Assembly (NCBI GenBank): GCA_035650355.1
Contig: DASRHT010000111.1
Span: forward strand, 1-64,000
Reading direction: 5' to 3'
Length of the DNA stretch: 64,000 nt
Source of the DNA: DASRHT01 sp035650355
GTDB taxonomy: Bacteria > Chloroflexota > Ktedonobacteria > Ktedonobacterales > Ktedonobacteraceae
The position numbers and the translations under genes were made by a program. The notes beneath the pieces are model-generated. The model worked only from the letters and a program-made list of their open reading frames with translations, was not told the origin of the DNA and made no database searches. Below are positions 1 through 8,486 of the stretch, in pieces; positions within the stretch are counted from its first letter, which is position 1; each line of letters starts with the position of its first letter.

Positions 1-1103
1 CCAATCAGCAAGGCGCGACGCGACAGATGGGAGCCTTTTTGTTCCCTGTTTGGCAGCGAGGGATCGAAGACTGGCTGATGGCCATAGGGGAGAGATGAGT
101 ATGGATATTGAACCTGTTGAACGGGTGGCATGTGCGTCTGATAAGGCTGAGGCGTGAAAGGAGATGTTGAAGTGGACACGAAGGAAGGCGGCGGGGAGAC
201 GGGAGGGGTGTTGGTAGTGGGCAAAGCTGAAAAAGACGATGATGGCATGCGAGATGGCCCTGGCTGCGTTCCCATTTGACGGGCTTGCTGGGTGGCCTGC
301 TCCAGAGCCAGGGCAAAGGCGCGCACATCGGCGAAACGCTGGCGAGGATCTTTTTGTAAGGCTTGCATCACCACCATCTCGATGGCGGGGGGAAGATCGG
401 GCGCGAACGAGCGTAGCGGAGGGGGTGGCATTATGCTCTGCTTGACCGCGATCTCGGTATAGGACCCCTGAAAGGGGCGTGTTCCGCAGAGCCACTCGTA
501 GACCACGATCCCCAGCGAGTACTGATCGCTGGCGGGAACGGGATGCGCCTGAATTTGTTCCGGCGCCATATAGGCAATCGTGCCGGCAATATTCTGAGTG
601 CTTTGCGAATGCTGGCTTTGCAGCACGAGCGCGATGCCGAAATCGCTCAAAAGCGCCTCGCCCCGTGTCCCCAGCAGCATATTTTCCGGCTTGATATCGC
701 GATGGATCAGGCGCTGGCTATGCGCATAGTACAGCGCCTCCGCTACCTGCTTTGCGAAGGAGATGACAGCAGATAGGGGTACGCGCTGGCCCTTTGGGAA
801 GGCGTGGCGCAGCGTGCCATTGGAGGCATAGTCCATTACCAGATAAGGGATGGCATCCTCCACGCCAAAGTCGAGGACGCGCACAATGTTGGGATGGACG
901 AGGCGAGCGAGCGTCTGAGCCTCCTGCTTAAAGGCCAGCACATCCTCATCCACTAGCCTGGTATGCAACACCTTCACAGCGACCTGCGTATTGAGATGAA
1001 TATGTTCTCCCAGATAGACTTCCGCGAATCCTCCCTGCCCCAACAGGCGTATAAGCCGGTAGTGCCCTAACGGTTGCCCCTGGCGCAATCGCTGCTCAAG
1101 CAT
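1..1103 (-). CDS. Serine/threonine protein kinase, N-terminal part (runs off left edge)
   Basis: Hanks-type kinase that phosphorylates Ser/Thr on unknown targets. The frame is open from an ATG at 1103 to the window edge. Visible motifs are the glycine loop GQGGFAEVY (about residues 23-31), the invariant lysine in VAVKVL, the catalytic loop HRDIKPEN, the DFG motif in LSDFGIAL, and YMAPEQ of the activation segment. After the kinase domain (about residue 275) comes a low-complexity Pro/Ser/Thr linker of roughly 80 residues, then SRRALLIG at the edge, probably the start of a membrane segment. GGGGAG lies about 6 bases before the ATG. The gene reads away from the rest of the window. The extracellular or C-terminal sensor is not visible, so the signal is unknown. 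Kinase identity is secure. Confidence 0.93.
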   Translation of the reverse strand, partial: MLEQRLRQGQPLGHYRLIRLLGQGGFAEVYLGEHIHLNTQVAVKVLHTRLVDEDVLAFKQEAQTLARLVHPNIVRVLDFGVEDAIPYLVMDYASNGTLRHAFPKGQRVPLSAVISFAKQVAEALYYAHSQRLIHRDIKPENMLLGTRGEALLSDFGIALVLQSQHSQSTQNIAGTIAYMAPEQIQAHPVPASDQYSLGIVVYEWLCGTRPFQGSYTEIAVKQSIMPPPPLRSFAPDLPPAIEMVVMQALQKDPRQRFADVRAFALALEQATQQARQMGTQPGPSRMPSSSFSALPTTNTPPVSPPPSFVSTSTSPFTPQPYQTHMPPVQQVQYPYSSLPYGHQPVFDPSLPNREQKGSHLSRRALLI

Positions 1104-1200
1104 AGCAATCTCCCCTGCGGTTTTTAATGCGCTATTCTCTTCAACCTCCTATATCATAGCGCATTCGCCAAGATTGACATAGTCCAATAGGACCTTTTTT

Positions 1201-1305
1201 CAGGGCTTCTCAAACGTCGTCTTTTCAGACAGAACGGCTCGCGAGCGAACCGTTGGGTAGAGGAAGGTGCTGGCGCCGAGCGTGCAACCACGTTTGAGAG
1301 CCCTG
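1201..1305. repeat. Short element with terminal inverted repeats, copy 1
   Basis: About 105 bp in the gene-free stretch 1104-1647. The ends are inverted repeats of 16-17 bases (cagggcttctcaaacgt against its complement, one bulged base). Inside are the strings cttttca, cagaacggctcgc and gaaggtgctg, which recur in the same order in the element at 9487-9652. It encodes nothing visible. The paired copies and terminal repeats suggest a MITE-like or REP-like dispersed element. The rest of 1104-1647 shows no gene. Confidence 0.6.
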
Positions 1306-1533
1306 GACCTTTTTCCAATATTCTTCCAATAAAGCCATGCTATGCTGCTGCGAGAAATATTTTGAGAAGTTAAAGGTCTTGATCACCTTCACGGCGAAGG
1401 ATGCATGAAAACTATTTATTCTTTAAGTACCCAAATTCCGCTGAAAATTCCTCTTTAATTTGTTAGGATAGCGCGAAAAAATATGTTACAATGAACAAAA
1501 TGAGTGCCGATATTACAGCCTGATACACAGACT

Positions 1534-1583
1534 GCCAACGCTCCCACGATGAATCGGGGAGCTACAGCGTCTAGCTTCGCTCA
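1534..1583 (+). repeat. Left arm of a 50-bp perfect inverted repeat
   Basis: These 50 bases occur again as an exact reverse complement at 2083-2132. The two arms bracket one small gene (1648-2061) with little extra sequence. The arm begins gccaacgctcccac and ends agcttcgctca. No target duplication is evident outside the arms. It may be a terminal repeat of a small cassette or form a very long RNA stem around the gene. Confidence 0.9.
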
Positions 1584-1647
1584 AGCAGTCTGCCAGGAAT
1601 GGCCTGACACATGTGCAAGCAGCCTGGGAACCAGAAAGGATTGTTTG

Positions 1648-2061
1648 ATGAAAGAGGCTATGCCTGAAAATGGGACAATGACAGCAGTCCAGCAAGAGAA
1701 TGCGCGCAGGTTGAAAAAGTGGACGCTGACCACCTGTTCAGTTTGTACCCGTTACATCTGGTTCAATCCTATCCGCCTGGAGGAGCCAGAAGATGCGCCG
1801 GAGCCTCATCTCTTCTGGACTTTGTGCAAGCCATGCGCTCAGGCCCTGCACATTGAGATGGAGCGTTCGCCCGTTCGTTCCCCTTTACGTCTGCGCATCG
1901 CTATCGGCATAATTGCTGCCGAACGCTGGCCTATGGCTTACCGCGACCGCCTCCAGGAGCGCATCAGCGACCGCCGCTGGATCATTTTCATGGCCGTCGG
2001 TTTTATCATTGCCATGATCCTCCACCTCGCCCTGATCGTGATGATCGCCGGCATCCGGTAG
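1648..2061 (+). CDS. Small CxxC zinc-ribbon-like membrane protein
   Basis: Hypothetical protein of 137 residues, not recognised as a named family. Two cysteine pairs, CSVC and CKPC, about 32 residues apart, look like a four-cysteine metal site in the N-terminal half. The last 30 residues hold one strong hydrophobic helix beginning WIIFMAVGF. The frame stays open upstream to a GTG at 1504, but that stretch runs through the left inverted-repeat arm. The ATG at 1648 is preferred because AAAGGA sits 7 bases before it. The gene is bracketed exactly by the 50-bp inverted repeat. Likely a membrane-anchored protein with a cytosolic zinc site. Function unknown. Confidence 0.6.
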   Translation: MKEAMPENGTMTAVQQENARRLKKWTLTTCSVCTRYIWFNPIRLEEPEDAPEPHLFWTLCKPCAQALHIEMERSPVRSPLRLRIAIGIIAAERWPMAYRDRLQERISDRRWIIFMAVGFIIAMILHLALIVMIAGIR

Positions 2062-2082
2062 GGGCCTTCCTTACAACCAGCC

Positions 2083-2132
2083 TGAGCGAAGCTAGACGCT
2101 GTAGCTCCCCGATTCATCGTGGGAGCGTTGGC
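2083..2132 (-). repeat. Right arm of the 50-bp perfect inverted repeat
   Basis: Exact reverse complement of 1534-1583. It starts 22 bases after the stop codon of the small CxxC gene. The arms are 500 bases apart. See the left arm. Confidence 0.9.
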
Positions 2133-2501
2133 TGGCTGGATGGCAAGACAGGGCTGGCCCCTGCCCTGAACGCTGATGTAACGACCCCTCCGAACTTATA
2201 TAATCCTCAATCTTTTGATACCGCCATCACCGTACCGACCCGATTGATCGCGTCCAATTTATTGTGTGGCCGCCAATTGATCACCCATCATCCAAGATGG
2301 ATACGTCCTGTTGTGAGGGAAGGGCGAGGTTCCCGTATCTGCACAGGGCAACCGCGAGGGATTGCCCCTACCCATGCCATCGAGTTCATACAGCAAATGT
2401 TGGTTTTTAATGCAATTAAACCATGTTTTGCGGTTGACTTTCTTTGCTAAAATAAAGATAGTCGAAAAAAACAAAATGACAGGCGGGAAAGGGTTGTTCG
2501 G
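2133..2501. other. Gene-free stretch upstream of the hybrid regulator
   Basis: No convincing gene in either direction. The segment becomes AT-rich near 2400-2470, which would suit a promoter for the gene at 2502. I could not assign -35 and -10 boxes with confidence. Confidence 0.4.
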
Positions 2502-4463
2502 ATGGACTTCGCAACCGGAGATGGTTCGGAGAAGCTTAATGACGGTTGGCGGGCTAAAAAGGAAATAGTATTACCGGCGCAACCTGCAATAAAAAATTTT
2601 GCTAGTATACCAGCGGGCTTCACCAAAGAATATCACGTTCTCACTGAGGTATGCGGGAGCATGAGCAATGGCTTTATGCTGCTCAACCAGCGCGAACGCG
2701 TGGCTTATACTAATCAAAGCGCGCTGCGGCTTTTGCGTATTAACACCAGAGATGCCTCGCTGTTAGAGGATTTCAGCGTGCGCGATCATCTGCTTGCCAT
2801 CGCGGCTGATCCTCAGCAGGTTCGCCCCGAACTGGATCGCCTCTGGCAGAGTTCTGAAGAGGAATATTACACGGATCTGGCTCTGGCCGATGCCGCCACC
2901 TGCTGGCTACGCGTGCATACCTTCCCCGTACGCGACGATCTGGGCAGCATCCTGGGTCGCGGTCTGCTTTTCGATGACATTACCCTGGAACGGTCCGCGG
3001 CTGAATCGCGCGGTGAGACATTAGCGCGCGCTGCGCACGAACTGAAGACGCCGCTCGCCATTATCAAGGGGTGCGCCACAACGCTGCTCGGCAATTCCGC
3101 ACGTTGGGACCCCGCTATGCAGCATGAGATGCTGCAAATGATCGATACGCAATCGGATCGCCTCTACGATATTTTGAACACCCTGCTCGACGTGTGGCGG
3201 CTTGATGCGGGAACTCAGCCTTTACACCTGTCGCAGGTACATCTACCGGAACTGCTGCAACAACTTGTTGTACGTTGGCAACGGCAGGCATCCGGTCATC
3301 GTTTTCTGCTAACCTTATCATCGCAAAGCCCCATGATCTGCTGCGACGCTGTACGCATCGAGCAGGCGCTTAACCACCTGCTGAACAATGCAGTAATGTA
3401 TTCGCATAGTGGCAAGCCTATAAAGATTCAGTTAGAAACAAACGATGTGGAGGCGTGTATCAGCGTTGCTGACGAGGGAATCGGGATAGCGCCAGAACAT
3501 ATCGACCGCATTTTTGATCGCTTCTATCGTATTCAGCAGCAGGATGATCGTCCGAGAGGCAGCGGTCTGGGGCTAGCTTCCGCTCGTTCCACGATTGAGG
3601 CGCATGGAGGCAGGATCTGGGTTGACTCTCCAGGGCCGGGTCAGGGAGCTATCTTTTATTTCACCTTGCCTTATACGGCTCGCACATCCGCACCAGCGCA
3701 GGTCCAGACAATGGATGTGCTACCCGGCGAGTCTCAGAGTATTGCCCGTTCGCCCCTATTCAAGCAGGACCGGCGTCTGCGCGTGCTGCTGGGCGAGAGC
3801 GATGGCCGCCTGATGCGCTACCTGCGGGCCAATCTGGAGGAAAGGCAATATCGGGTTCAGGCCGTCAGTCACGGAGTGCAGTTCTTGCGCCAGCTCGACC
3901 TGGAGGAGCCGGATATCATTCTGCTCTCAACGCGACTCTCGGATATGAGCGGAGTGGAACTGCTCCAGCGACTGCGCGAGTTCTCGCAGACGCCAGTAAT
4001 TATGCTCAGCGACGACTGCGACGAGGATGAACGCGTACACTTCTTCGATCTCGGCAGCGATGATCTTGTCATCAAACCCTTTAGCATGAAGGAGCTGCTC
4101 GCCAGGGTGCGCGCCCTTCTGCGCCGTCGCTCCCCTGCGACCGAACAAGCGACCGGTCAATCTATTTTCACCTCAGGCGACCTCGTCATCGACTACGCCC
4201 AGCATCTCGTCAGCGTCGAGGGCCGTCCCGTCCAGCTCAGCCGAACGGAATACAAGCTGCTCAGCCTGCTGGCGCAGCATGTGGGGATGGTGGTGACGCA
4301 TGAGCTTTTACTGGAAAAAGTATGGGGGCCGGAGTATAATCGAGATATCGACTTTATCTGGGTCTACATCAGCCGCTTGCGTCGTAAAGTCGAAGCCGAT
4401 TCCCGCCACCCTAAGTATATTTTGACCATCCCTGATGTCGGGTATAAACTGGCAAAATTGTAA
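2502..4463 (+). CDS. Hybrid histidine kinase-receiver-winged-helix regulator (one-protein two-component system)
   Basis: 653 residues with no transmembrane segment. A PAS-like sensor occupies about 45-165. A HisKA/HATPase_c kinase follows, with the H-box HELKTP (His179), an N-box around NHLLNNAV, G1 DEGIGI and G2 GSGLGLA. A receiver-like domain spans 425-542, and an OmpR-type winged helix spans about 555-653, ending in DVGYKL. Sensor, kinase and DNA-binding output are thus in one chain. The receiver is degenerate: where the phosphoacceptor Asp should be, the sequence reads DIILLS (Ser476). The lysine of VIKPF (525) and part of the acidic pair (E432, D434) remain. Normal His-to-Asp transfer within this chain is therefore doubtful. 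The ATG at 2502 follows GGGAAAGGG at a rather long spacing. Confidence 0.88.
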   Translation: MDFATGDGSEKLNDGWRAKKEIVLPAQPAIKNFASIPAGFTKEYHVLTEVCGSMSNGFMLLNQRERVAYTNQSALRLLRINTRDASLLEDFSVRDHLLAIAADPQQVRPELDRLWQSSEEEYYTDLALADAATCWLRVHTFPVRDDLGSILGRGLLFDDITLERSAAESRGETLARAAHELKTPLAIIKGCATTLLGNSARWDPAMQHEMLQMIDTQSDRLYDILNTLLDVWRLDAGTQPLHLSQVHLPELLQQLVVRWQRQASGHRFLLTLSSQSPMICCDAVRIEQALNHLLNNAVMYSHSGKPIKIQLETNDVEACISVADEGIGIAPEHIDRIFDRFYRIQQQDDRPRGSGLGLASARSTIEAHGGRIWVDSPGPGQGAIFYFTLPYTARTSAPAQVQTMDVLPGESQSIARSPLFKQDRRLRVLLGESDGRLMRYLRANLEERQYRVQAVSHGVQFLRQLDLEEPDIILLSTRLSDMSGVELLQRLREFSQTPVIMLSDDCDEDERVHFFDLGSDDLVIKPFSMKELLARVRALLRRRSPATEQATGQSIFTSGDLVIDYAQHLVSVEGRPVQLSRTEYKLLSLLAQHVGMVVTHELLLEKVWGPEYNRDIDFIWVYISRLRRKVEADSRHPKYILTIPDVGYKLAKL

Positions 4464-4492
4464 ATCAGGCAGTAAAAACGTTCAGGTCGCTG

Positions 4493-4508
4493 TAAGGTAT
4501 TTACCTTA
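4493..4508. promoter_or_regulatory. 16-bp perfect palindrome, candidate operator
   Basis: TAAGGTA-TT-TACCTTA lies between the hybrid regulator and the receiver-membrane gene, about 85 bases before the latter's start. A TATACT box lies downstream near 4537. The regulator just upstream carries a winged helix, so autoregulation or control of the next gene is a reasonable inference, but nothing in the sequence proves it. Confidence 0.4.
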
Positions 4509-4590
4509 GGCATCAAAGCAACTGTAAAGTGTGGCGGGTATACTCCGGTGTTAATAAGGACGCATCTATAAGCAACATAGGGGTGCCAGC

Positions 4591-5220
4591 ATGTCTTCAG
4601 AGAAAAAGCCAATCGTTCTTCTGATCGAAGCCGATATCTCGTTGCGGCGGCTCATCGCCCTGGGATTGCAGTCGCGCAACATGCAGGTCATCGAGGTCGA
4701 TACCGTTGCCTCCCTGCCTGCTATCGGCGAAGGTAGCCAGCAGCCTGATCTGCTCGTACTCGACATTGATAGCGATATCCATTGTGACTGGTCATCTCTG
4801 GCTATCATCCAATCTCATGCTCGTCTTTCCCAACTCCCCACCGTTGTGCTCACCTGGGAATCTGAGCCAGCGCAAGAACTTTCCACGCTCATGCAAACGC
4901 AGGTCATCTATCAGGCCAAGCCCTTCGATGCCCGCACCCTCCTTGCCACCATCGAGCAACTGCTCAGCATCCGGGCCGCGCAACAGGCAGCCATAGAAGC
5001 AAGGGAGGAAGAAGCTCTGCTGGCAGCATACGCCGTCCACACCGCTCCCAGCATCTGGCCCATCGTTACCGCGATGGGGCTGCTACTGGCAGTCGTCGGG
5101 TTGCTGTTCCAGGTAGCGATCAGCATCGTCGGCTGCCTGATCGTCATTGTCGCGCTGCTGCTCTGGGCGTTGCGTGCTCAGCCGGCACCAGACAGGGTTG
5201 CTGTTTCGTCGATATTGTAG
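4591..5220 (+). CDS. Receiver domain anchored by a C-terminal transmembrane hairpin
   Basis: 209 residues. Residues 7-127 form a CheY-like receiver with acidic residues E13 and D15, phosphoacceptor candidate D58 in LLVLD, T88, and K110 before a proline. A charged linker (EAREEEA) leads to two hydrophobic helices at about 157-197. There is no DNA-binding or enzymatic output domain, so phosphorylation would be read at the membrane. The helical pair, beginning SIWPIV, resembles the small hydrophobic subunit of actinobacterial-type cytochrome oxidases (my impression only). It lies 127 bases after the hybrid kinase gene, whose own receiver lacks the Asp, so this could be the real phosphate acceptor for that kinase (inference). 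Confidence 0.7.
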   Translation: MSSEKKPIVLLIEADISLRRLIALGLQSRNMQVIEVDTVASLPAIGEGSQQPDLLVLDIDSDIHCDWSSLAIIQSHARLSQLPTVVLTWESEPAQELSTLMQTQVIYQAKPFDARTLLATIEQLLSIRAAQQAAIEAREEEALLAAYAVHTAPSIWPIVTAMGLLLAVVGLLFQVAISIVGCLIVIVALLLWALRAQPAPDRVAVSSIL

Positions 5221-5355
5221 GCAACTGTAATTTAGAGCAAGATACGAGAAGTTTAATCTGCTAAGAAGGAGTATACTGTTCCTACACAGTAAAATGTTGT
5301 GTAGAGACAGTCGCACAGAGGTTTGTGGGCAATAAGTATGAACTCAGGAGGAACT

Positions 5356-5763
5356 ATGCAAAGCAGACTGGACCCGTACCTTAGCTTTAAAGACAACGCG
5401 CGCGCAGCAATGGAATTTTATAAAACGGTCTTTGGCGGCAAGCTGACGATAAGCACCTTCAAAGAATTCCACGCCTCTCAAGATCCGAGCGAAGACGACA
5501 AAGTCATGCATTCTACGCTGGAAGCCGACAACGGCATTACGTTTATGGCTTCCGACACGCCCCACCGGATGGAGTATAAAGTCGGGACGAATTTTAGCAT
5601 GTCACTGAGCGGCGACAACGCGGCGGAATTACGAGGCTACTTCGAGAAGCTTGCGGCTGGGGGCACCATCGCCATGCCACTCGAAAAAGCCCCCTGGGGT
5701 GATACCTTTGGTATGCTCACCGACAAGTTTGGCGTGGCGTGGCTGGTGAACATTACAGGTTAA
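5356..5763 (+). CDS. VOC superfamily protein, PhnB/glyoxalase-like
   Basis: 135 residues. The opening RLDPYLSFKDNARAAMEFY and the ending MLTDKFGVAWLVN are typical of the PhnB-like branch of the vicinal-oxygen-chelate superfamily, which are small cytosolic beta-alpha-beta proteins of mostly unknown substrate. The start at 5356 is set by AGGAGGA 4 bases upstream; an in-frame upstream extension to 5323 has no ribosome site. A 7-bp dyad (ctacaca...tgtgtag, 5282-5304) lies in the leader. The gene is monocistronic and closed by a strong hairpin. Family secure, substrate unknown. Confidence 0.85.
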   Translation: MQSRLDPYLSFKDNARAAMEFYKTVFGGKLTISTFKEFHASQDPSEDDKVMHSTLEADNGITFMASDTPHRMEYKVGTNFSMSLSGDNAAELRGYFEKLAAGGTIAMPLEKAPWGDTFGMLTDKFGVAWLVNITG

Positions 5764-5791
5764 AAAAGTCTGACATCCTTGCGCTTCCGAT

Positions 5792-5832
5792 AGCAGAAGA
5801 GAGGCTCGCCTTCAGTGAGCCTCTCTTCTGCT
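5792..5832. terminator. Bidirectional hairpin terminator
   Basis: A perfect 16-bp stem (agcagaagagaggctc and complement) with a 9-base loop sits between the plus-strand VOC gene and the minus-strand lipoprotein gene, which end toward each other. There is no long T-run on either side. Confidence 0.7.
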
Positions 5833-5870
5833 ATTCAGGATGCTTCACGCGCCTGCTGGCATTGTAGGGG

Positions 5871-7016
5871 TTACGATAACAAGCGGGCGATATTCACAAG
5901 CTGATCCTGGCTCATCTGGCCGGTGATATGGATGCCGACGCCGTTTTCGGTCCAGGCCAGGGTTAGCGTCCCATTGGCGGACGAGATGGTGCCGACGGTA
6001 TTGCGTAAATTGACCTGCTGACCGGAGGGATCGGGCAGGTTTGCCAGCGACTTGCCTTCAGAGATGGTAAAGGTCAGGTTGCCTTTCATGTAGTTCAGCA
6101 CGTAAATCTGGTTGCCCGGCGCGCCCAGCGCATTGACCCCCTGTAAAACGTAGTCGGCCTGGTCGCCGGGAATGCTAAGCAGGTGATAGCCAGCTTGCTG
6201 CTGCGCCTGAACGAGCGTTAGCGAACCGGTCGATCCCGTTGGCGTTGCCTGGCGCAACGGCAGCACTTTAGCGCCCGCAGGAGGGGCAAAGGTGAAGAGG
6301 CTATCCGGCAGGGTCTGATTAAGCTCAAAAGTCGGCAGGTCCAGCAGCACCGTGCCAACCCCCACAATCTCCAGATTCAGCCTCACCGGCAGTTGTGTAC
6401 TTTTATCGATATAGACCTCACCGGCATAATTGAAACTTACAGCTCCAGCGCCCGCGCTATCTTTCTGCGGCACAATATGCACATCATAAACGGCGTGGTT
6501 GTTAATGGTGGTAGACGACCTGATGGTGCCATCGCTGTGTGTAAAGATAGTTTGCACCAGGTTCAGCACAAACTGGCTCTGGCTGCCTCCTGCCGGGGTG
6601 CCATTCGTCGTGGTTGCGGAGATAGGACCGTTATAGACGACGTCCTGCACGGGATCGTACTGCCAGAGCTGCTTGCCATCGGTGACGGTAATCGCGCCCT
6701 TCACAATTTGCGAGACCGTCGATTGCAGCACGAGGGTTCGATTTTTATTGGGGGCCATATTCCATATTTCGGTCGTGGCGCTGCCGTTCAAAGCCCGTCC
6801 GGTGATGGTCAGATCAAAGACGCCATGCAACGTTTGCGCATTCGTAAGCAAGCGAGCCATCGCTGTCAGGAACTGCTTCCCCTGTCCTGGGGTGGGCGAG
6901 GGAGTGGGCTTCGCCTGCGTCTGAGGAGGCGTATTGCCACAGGCGGCCAGGAGCGCCAGGCACAGCAGCAGAAAAGAGGAGATGAGGGCGAAATTCCTCC
7001 AGCGAGATGGACTCAT
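5871..7016 (-). CDS. LolA-like lipoprotein
   Basis: 381 residues. The N-terminus has a basic stretch, a hydrophobic core and a lipobox ending LLAAC, followed by a Thr/Pro linker, so the protein is probably lipid-anchored outside the cytoplasmic membrane. The body (about 45-245) has the pattern of LolA/LppX-like folds (GVFDLTITG, TTEIWNMAPN, GKQLWQYDP). A second domain near the C-terminus ends GVGIHITGQM and resembles DUF4367-type anti-sigma or lipoprotein modules. The ATG at 7016 has GAAAGG about 9 bases upstream and is preferred over the in-frame GTG at 7034. It is the last gene of the sigma-Rieske block. Binding partner unknown. Confidence 0.75.
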   Translation of the reverse strand: MSPSRWRNFALISSFLLLCLALLAACGNTPPQTQAKPTPSPTPGQGKQFLTAMARLLTNAQTLHGVFDLTITGRALNGSATTEIWNMAPNKNRTLVLQSTVSQIVKGAITVTDGKQLWQYDPVQDVVYNGPISATTTNGTPAGGSQSQFVLNLVQTIFTHSDGTIRSSTTINNHAVYDVHIVPQKDSAGAGAVSFNYAGEVYIDKSTQLPVRLNLEIVGVGTVLLDLPTFELNQTLPDSLFTFAPPAGAKVLPLRQATPTGSTGSLTLVQAQQQAGYHLLSIPGDQADYVLQGVNALGAPGNQIYVLNYMKGNLTFTISEGKSLANLPDPSGQQVNLRNTVGTISSANGTLTLAWTENGVGIHITGQMSQDQLVNIARLLS

Positions 7017-7076
7017 ATGTATACTGCCTTTCACGCGTAATAGTCATAGTTCAGGGAATAGAGTTTAGTTACCACA

Positions 7077-7508
7077 TTATTGAGCGGTGACCTCAAAAAC
7101 GGTGCTCTGTGCTGTCGTCCCAGGCACCTGCACATGGACGCGCACCTGCCAGGGGCCGCTCATAGCAAACTGGATAGGAATAACATACACCCCTTCGCTC
7201 TGCATCGTTGCATCAATGCGATCTGTGCGCATATCCATCGTCTCCATCACCATTTCAGCCGAAACGTGCGCATTTGACACGGGGCGCTGTGTATTTTTAT
7301 TCGACAACTGGATCGAGAGGGTTGAAGGTTGAGTGATGGGAGGGGGATTTGGCTCAACCTGCAAGGAAACCCGGTAAGGGCCTGCCTGTGCTACCTGGAC
7401 CTGTGCAGTCGGGGGCCGGGGAATGGCATCAACCAGAATCGTCCCCATCCAGGTCATCACTATCAAAAAGCTGATGCCAAAGGCAATCACCAGCAGGCTT
7501 CGTTTCAT
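7077..7508 (-). CDS. YtkA/FixH-like exported domain protein
   Basis: 143 residues. An uncleaved signal anchor covers residues 5-28. The rest is an immunoglobulin-like beta domain with PSTLSIQLSNK, VSAEMVMETMDM and SGPWQVRVHVQV, the pattern of YtkA-like and FixH/CopC-like domains often found with copper or redox proteins. The Met-rich stretch MVMETMDM would suit soft-metal binding (inference). It sits between the Rieske gene (15 bases upstream) and the LolA-like lipoprotein, in one transcription direction, so the three products probably act together on the outer face of the membrane. Confidence 0.65.
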   Translation of the reverse strand: MKRSLLVIAFGISFLIVMTWMGTILVDAIPRPPTAQVQVAQAGPYRVSLQVEPNPPPITQPSTLSIQLSNKNTQRPVSNAHVSAEMVMETMDMRTDRIDATMQSEGVYVIPIQFAMSGPWQVRVHVQVPGTTAQSTVFEVTAQ

Positions 7509-7523
7509 AAGATGCTCTTAACG

Positions 7524-8456
7524 TTAATACTCGCTAGTTCCAGAACCACCACCAGAGCCATTAGCATTACTCATCGGCACCTGAACATAGACCTCGCCGT
7601 TCACGATCTTTGTGTTCAAGCGCGGTAGAGATGTGAGATAGCGTAAATGGCCGCCGACAGCCGGATTGCCATACTCGGTAAACAGGCCACCGTGACAGGG
7701 ACAGTGGAAGAGCCGATCAGCATCGTCCCACTGGACAATGCAGCCCATATGCGTACAGGCTGCCGACATCGCAATCACGCTATTGCCATCATCGCCATCC
7801 GGGTCATCGCGACTGCCATCGGTATCATTTAGTATAACATACCCAACAAGAGTATCGATAGAGAACTTTATCGCACTGGTACCCAGTTCTGCGAGCGTTG
7901 CGACAAAATGCCAGGTAGTAGGGATACCATCGGGTACAAGAGGAACGTCGCCATAGAAATGTTGCGTTGGGACACTTGCTACCTGGTCTGGCTGGCTTTG
8001 CTGGAGAGCCGCGCCCAGGCTCACGCCGGTAGCCAGCGAGGCGGCGGCAACTGCGCTGCCCGCGAGCAAGGAGCGGCGAGAGACGAAGTGCATTTTCTTC
8101 ACTTCCCGCTTAGCTTGCATCGCGGTGCGCAACGGGATCGGCTGCTCACGCGGCTGATCCTGAGGTATCTCTTCAGTGATTGCCGTCTTGCGGACGACAG
8201 GTAGCTCTAACGTATCCTCCTCGTCATACTCTTGATCTAACGCCAGAAGCCGTTCGCGTAATGTTTGCACGAACTCTGGCCGTGGTTCGGCTGCATCGGA
8301 TGAGGCCGAGCGAAAAAGAGCGACCACGCGATAGAGTCGCACCTGGCTGGGAGTTAGATTTGCTGGGGGATGCGCAGGCAGTCCCGCTTGCAGCTCATCA
8401 ATGTAGCGTTCCAGCTCCAGATAGTCTTCAAACCGTTCCTGATCTTCACCGGCCAT
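7524..8456 (-). CDS. Rieske [2Fe-2S] protein with anti-sigma-like N-terminal region
   Basis: 310 residues. The C-terminal Rieske domain has both cluster boxes: C234-T-H236 with C239, and C252-P-C254-H255, with C239/C254 as the usual disulfide pair. RR at 127-128 followed by a hydrophobic segment looks like a twin-arginine or anchor signal. The first 125 residues are unusual for a Rieske protein: an acidic helical region with YLELERYIDELQAG and then PRPEFVQTLRERLLALD, a pattern seen in cytosolic parts of anti-sigma factors. The gene follows an ECF sigma factor by 30 bases. Inference: a membrane protein with an outer redox cluster and an inner sigma-binding tail. The alternative is an electron-transfer protein with an odd leader. 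Confidence 0.8.
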   Translation of the reverse strand: MAGEDQERFEDYLELERYIDELQAGLPAHPPANLTPSQVRLYRVVALFRSASSDAAEPRPEFVQTLRERLLALDQEYDEEDTLELPVVRKTAITEEIPQDQPREQPIPLRTAMQAKREVKKMHFVSRRSLLAGSAVAAASLATGVSLGAALQQSQPDQVASVPTQHFYGDVPLVPDGIPTTWHFVATLAELGTSAIKFSIDTLVGYVILNDTDGSRDDPDGDDGNSVIAMSAACTHMGCIVQWDDADRLFHCPCHGGLFTEYGNPAVGGHLRYLTSLPRLNTKIVNGEVYVQVPMSNANGSGGGSGTSEY

Positions 8457-8486
8457 GATCTTTCTCCGACGTGATAACGCCGATCC

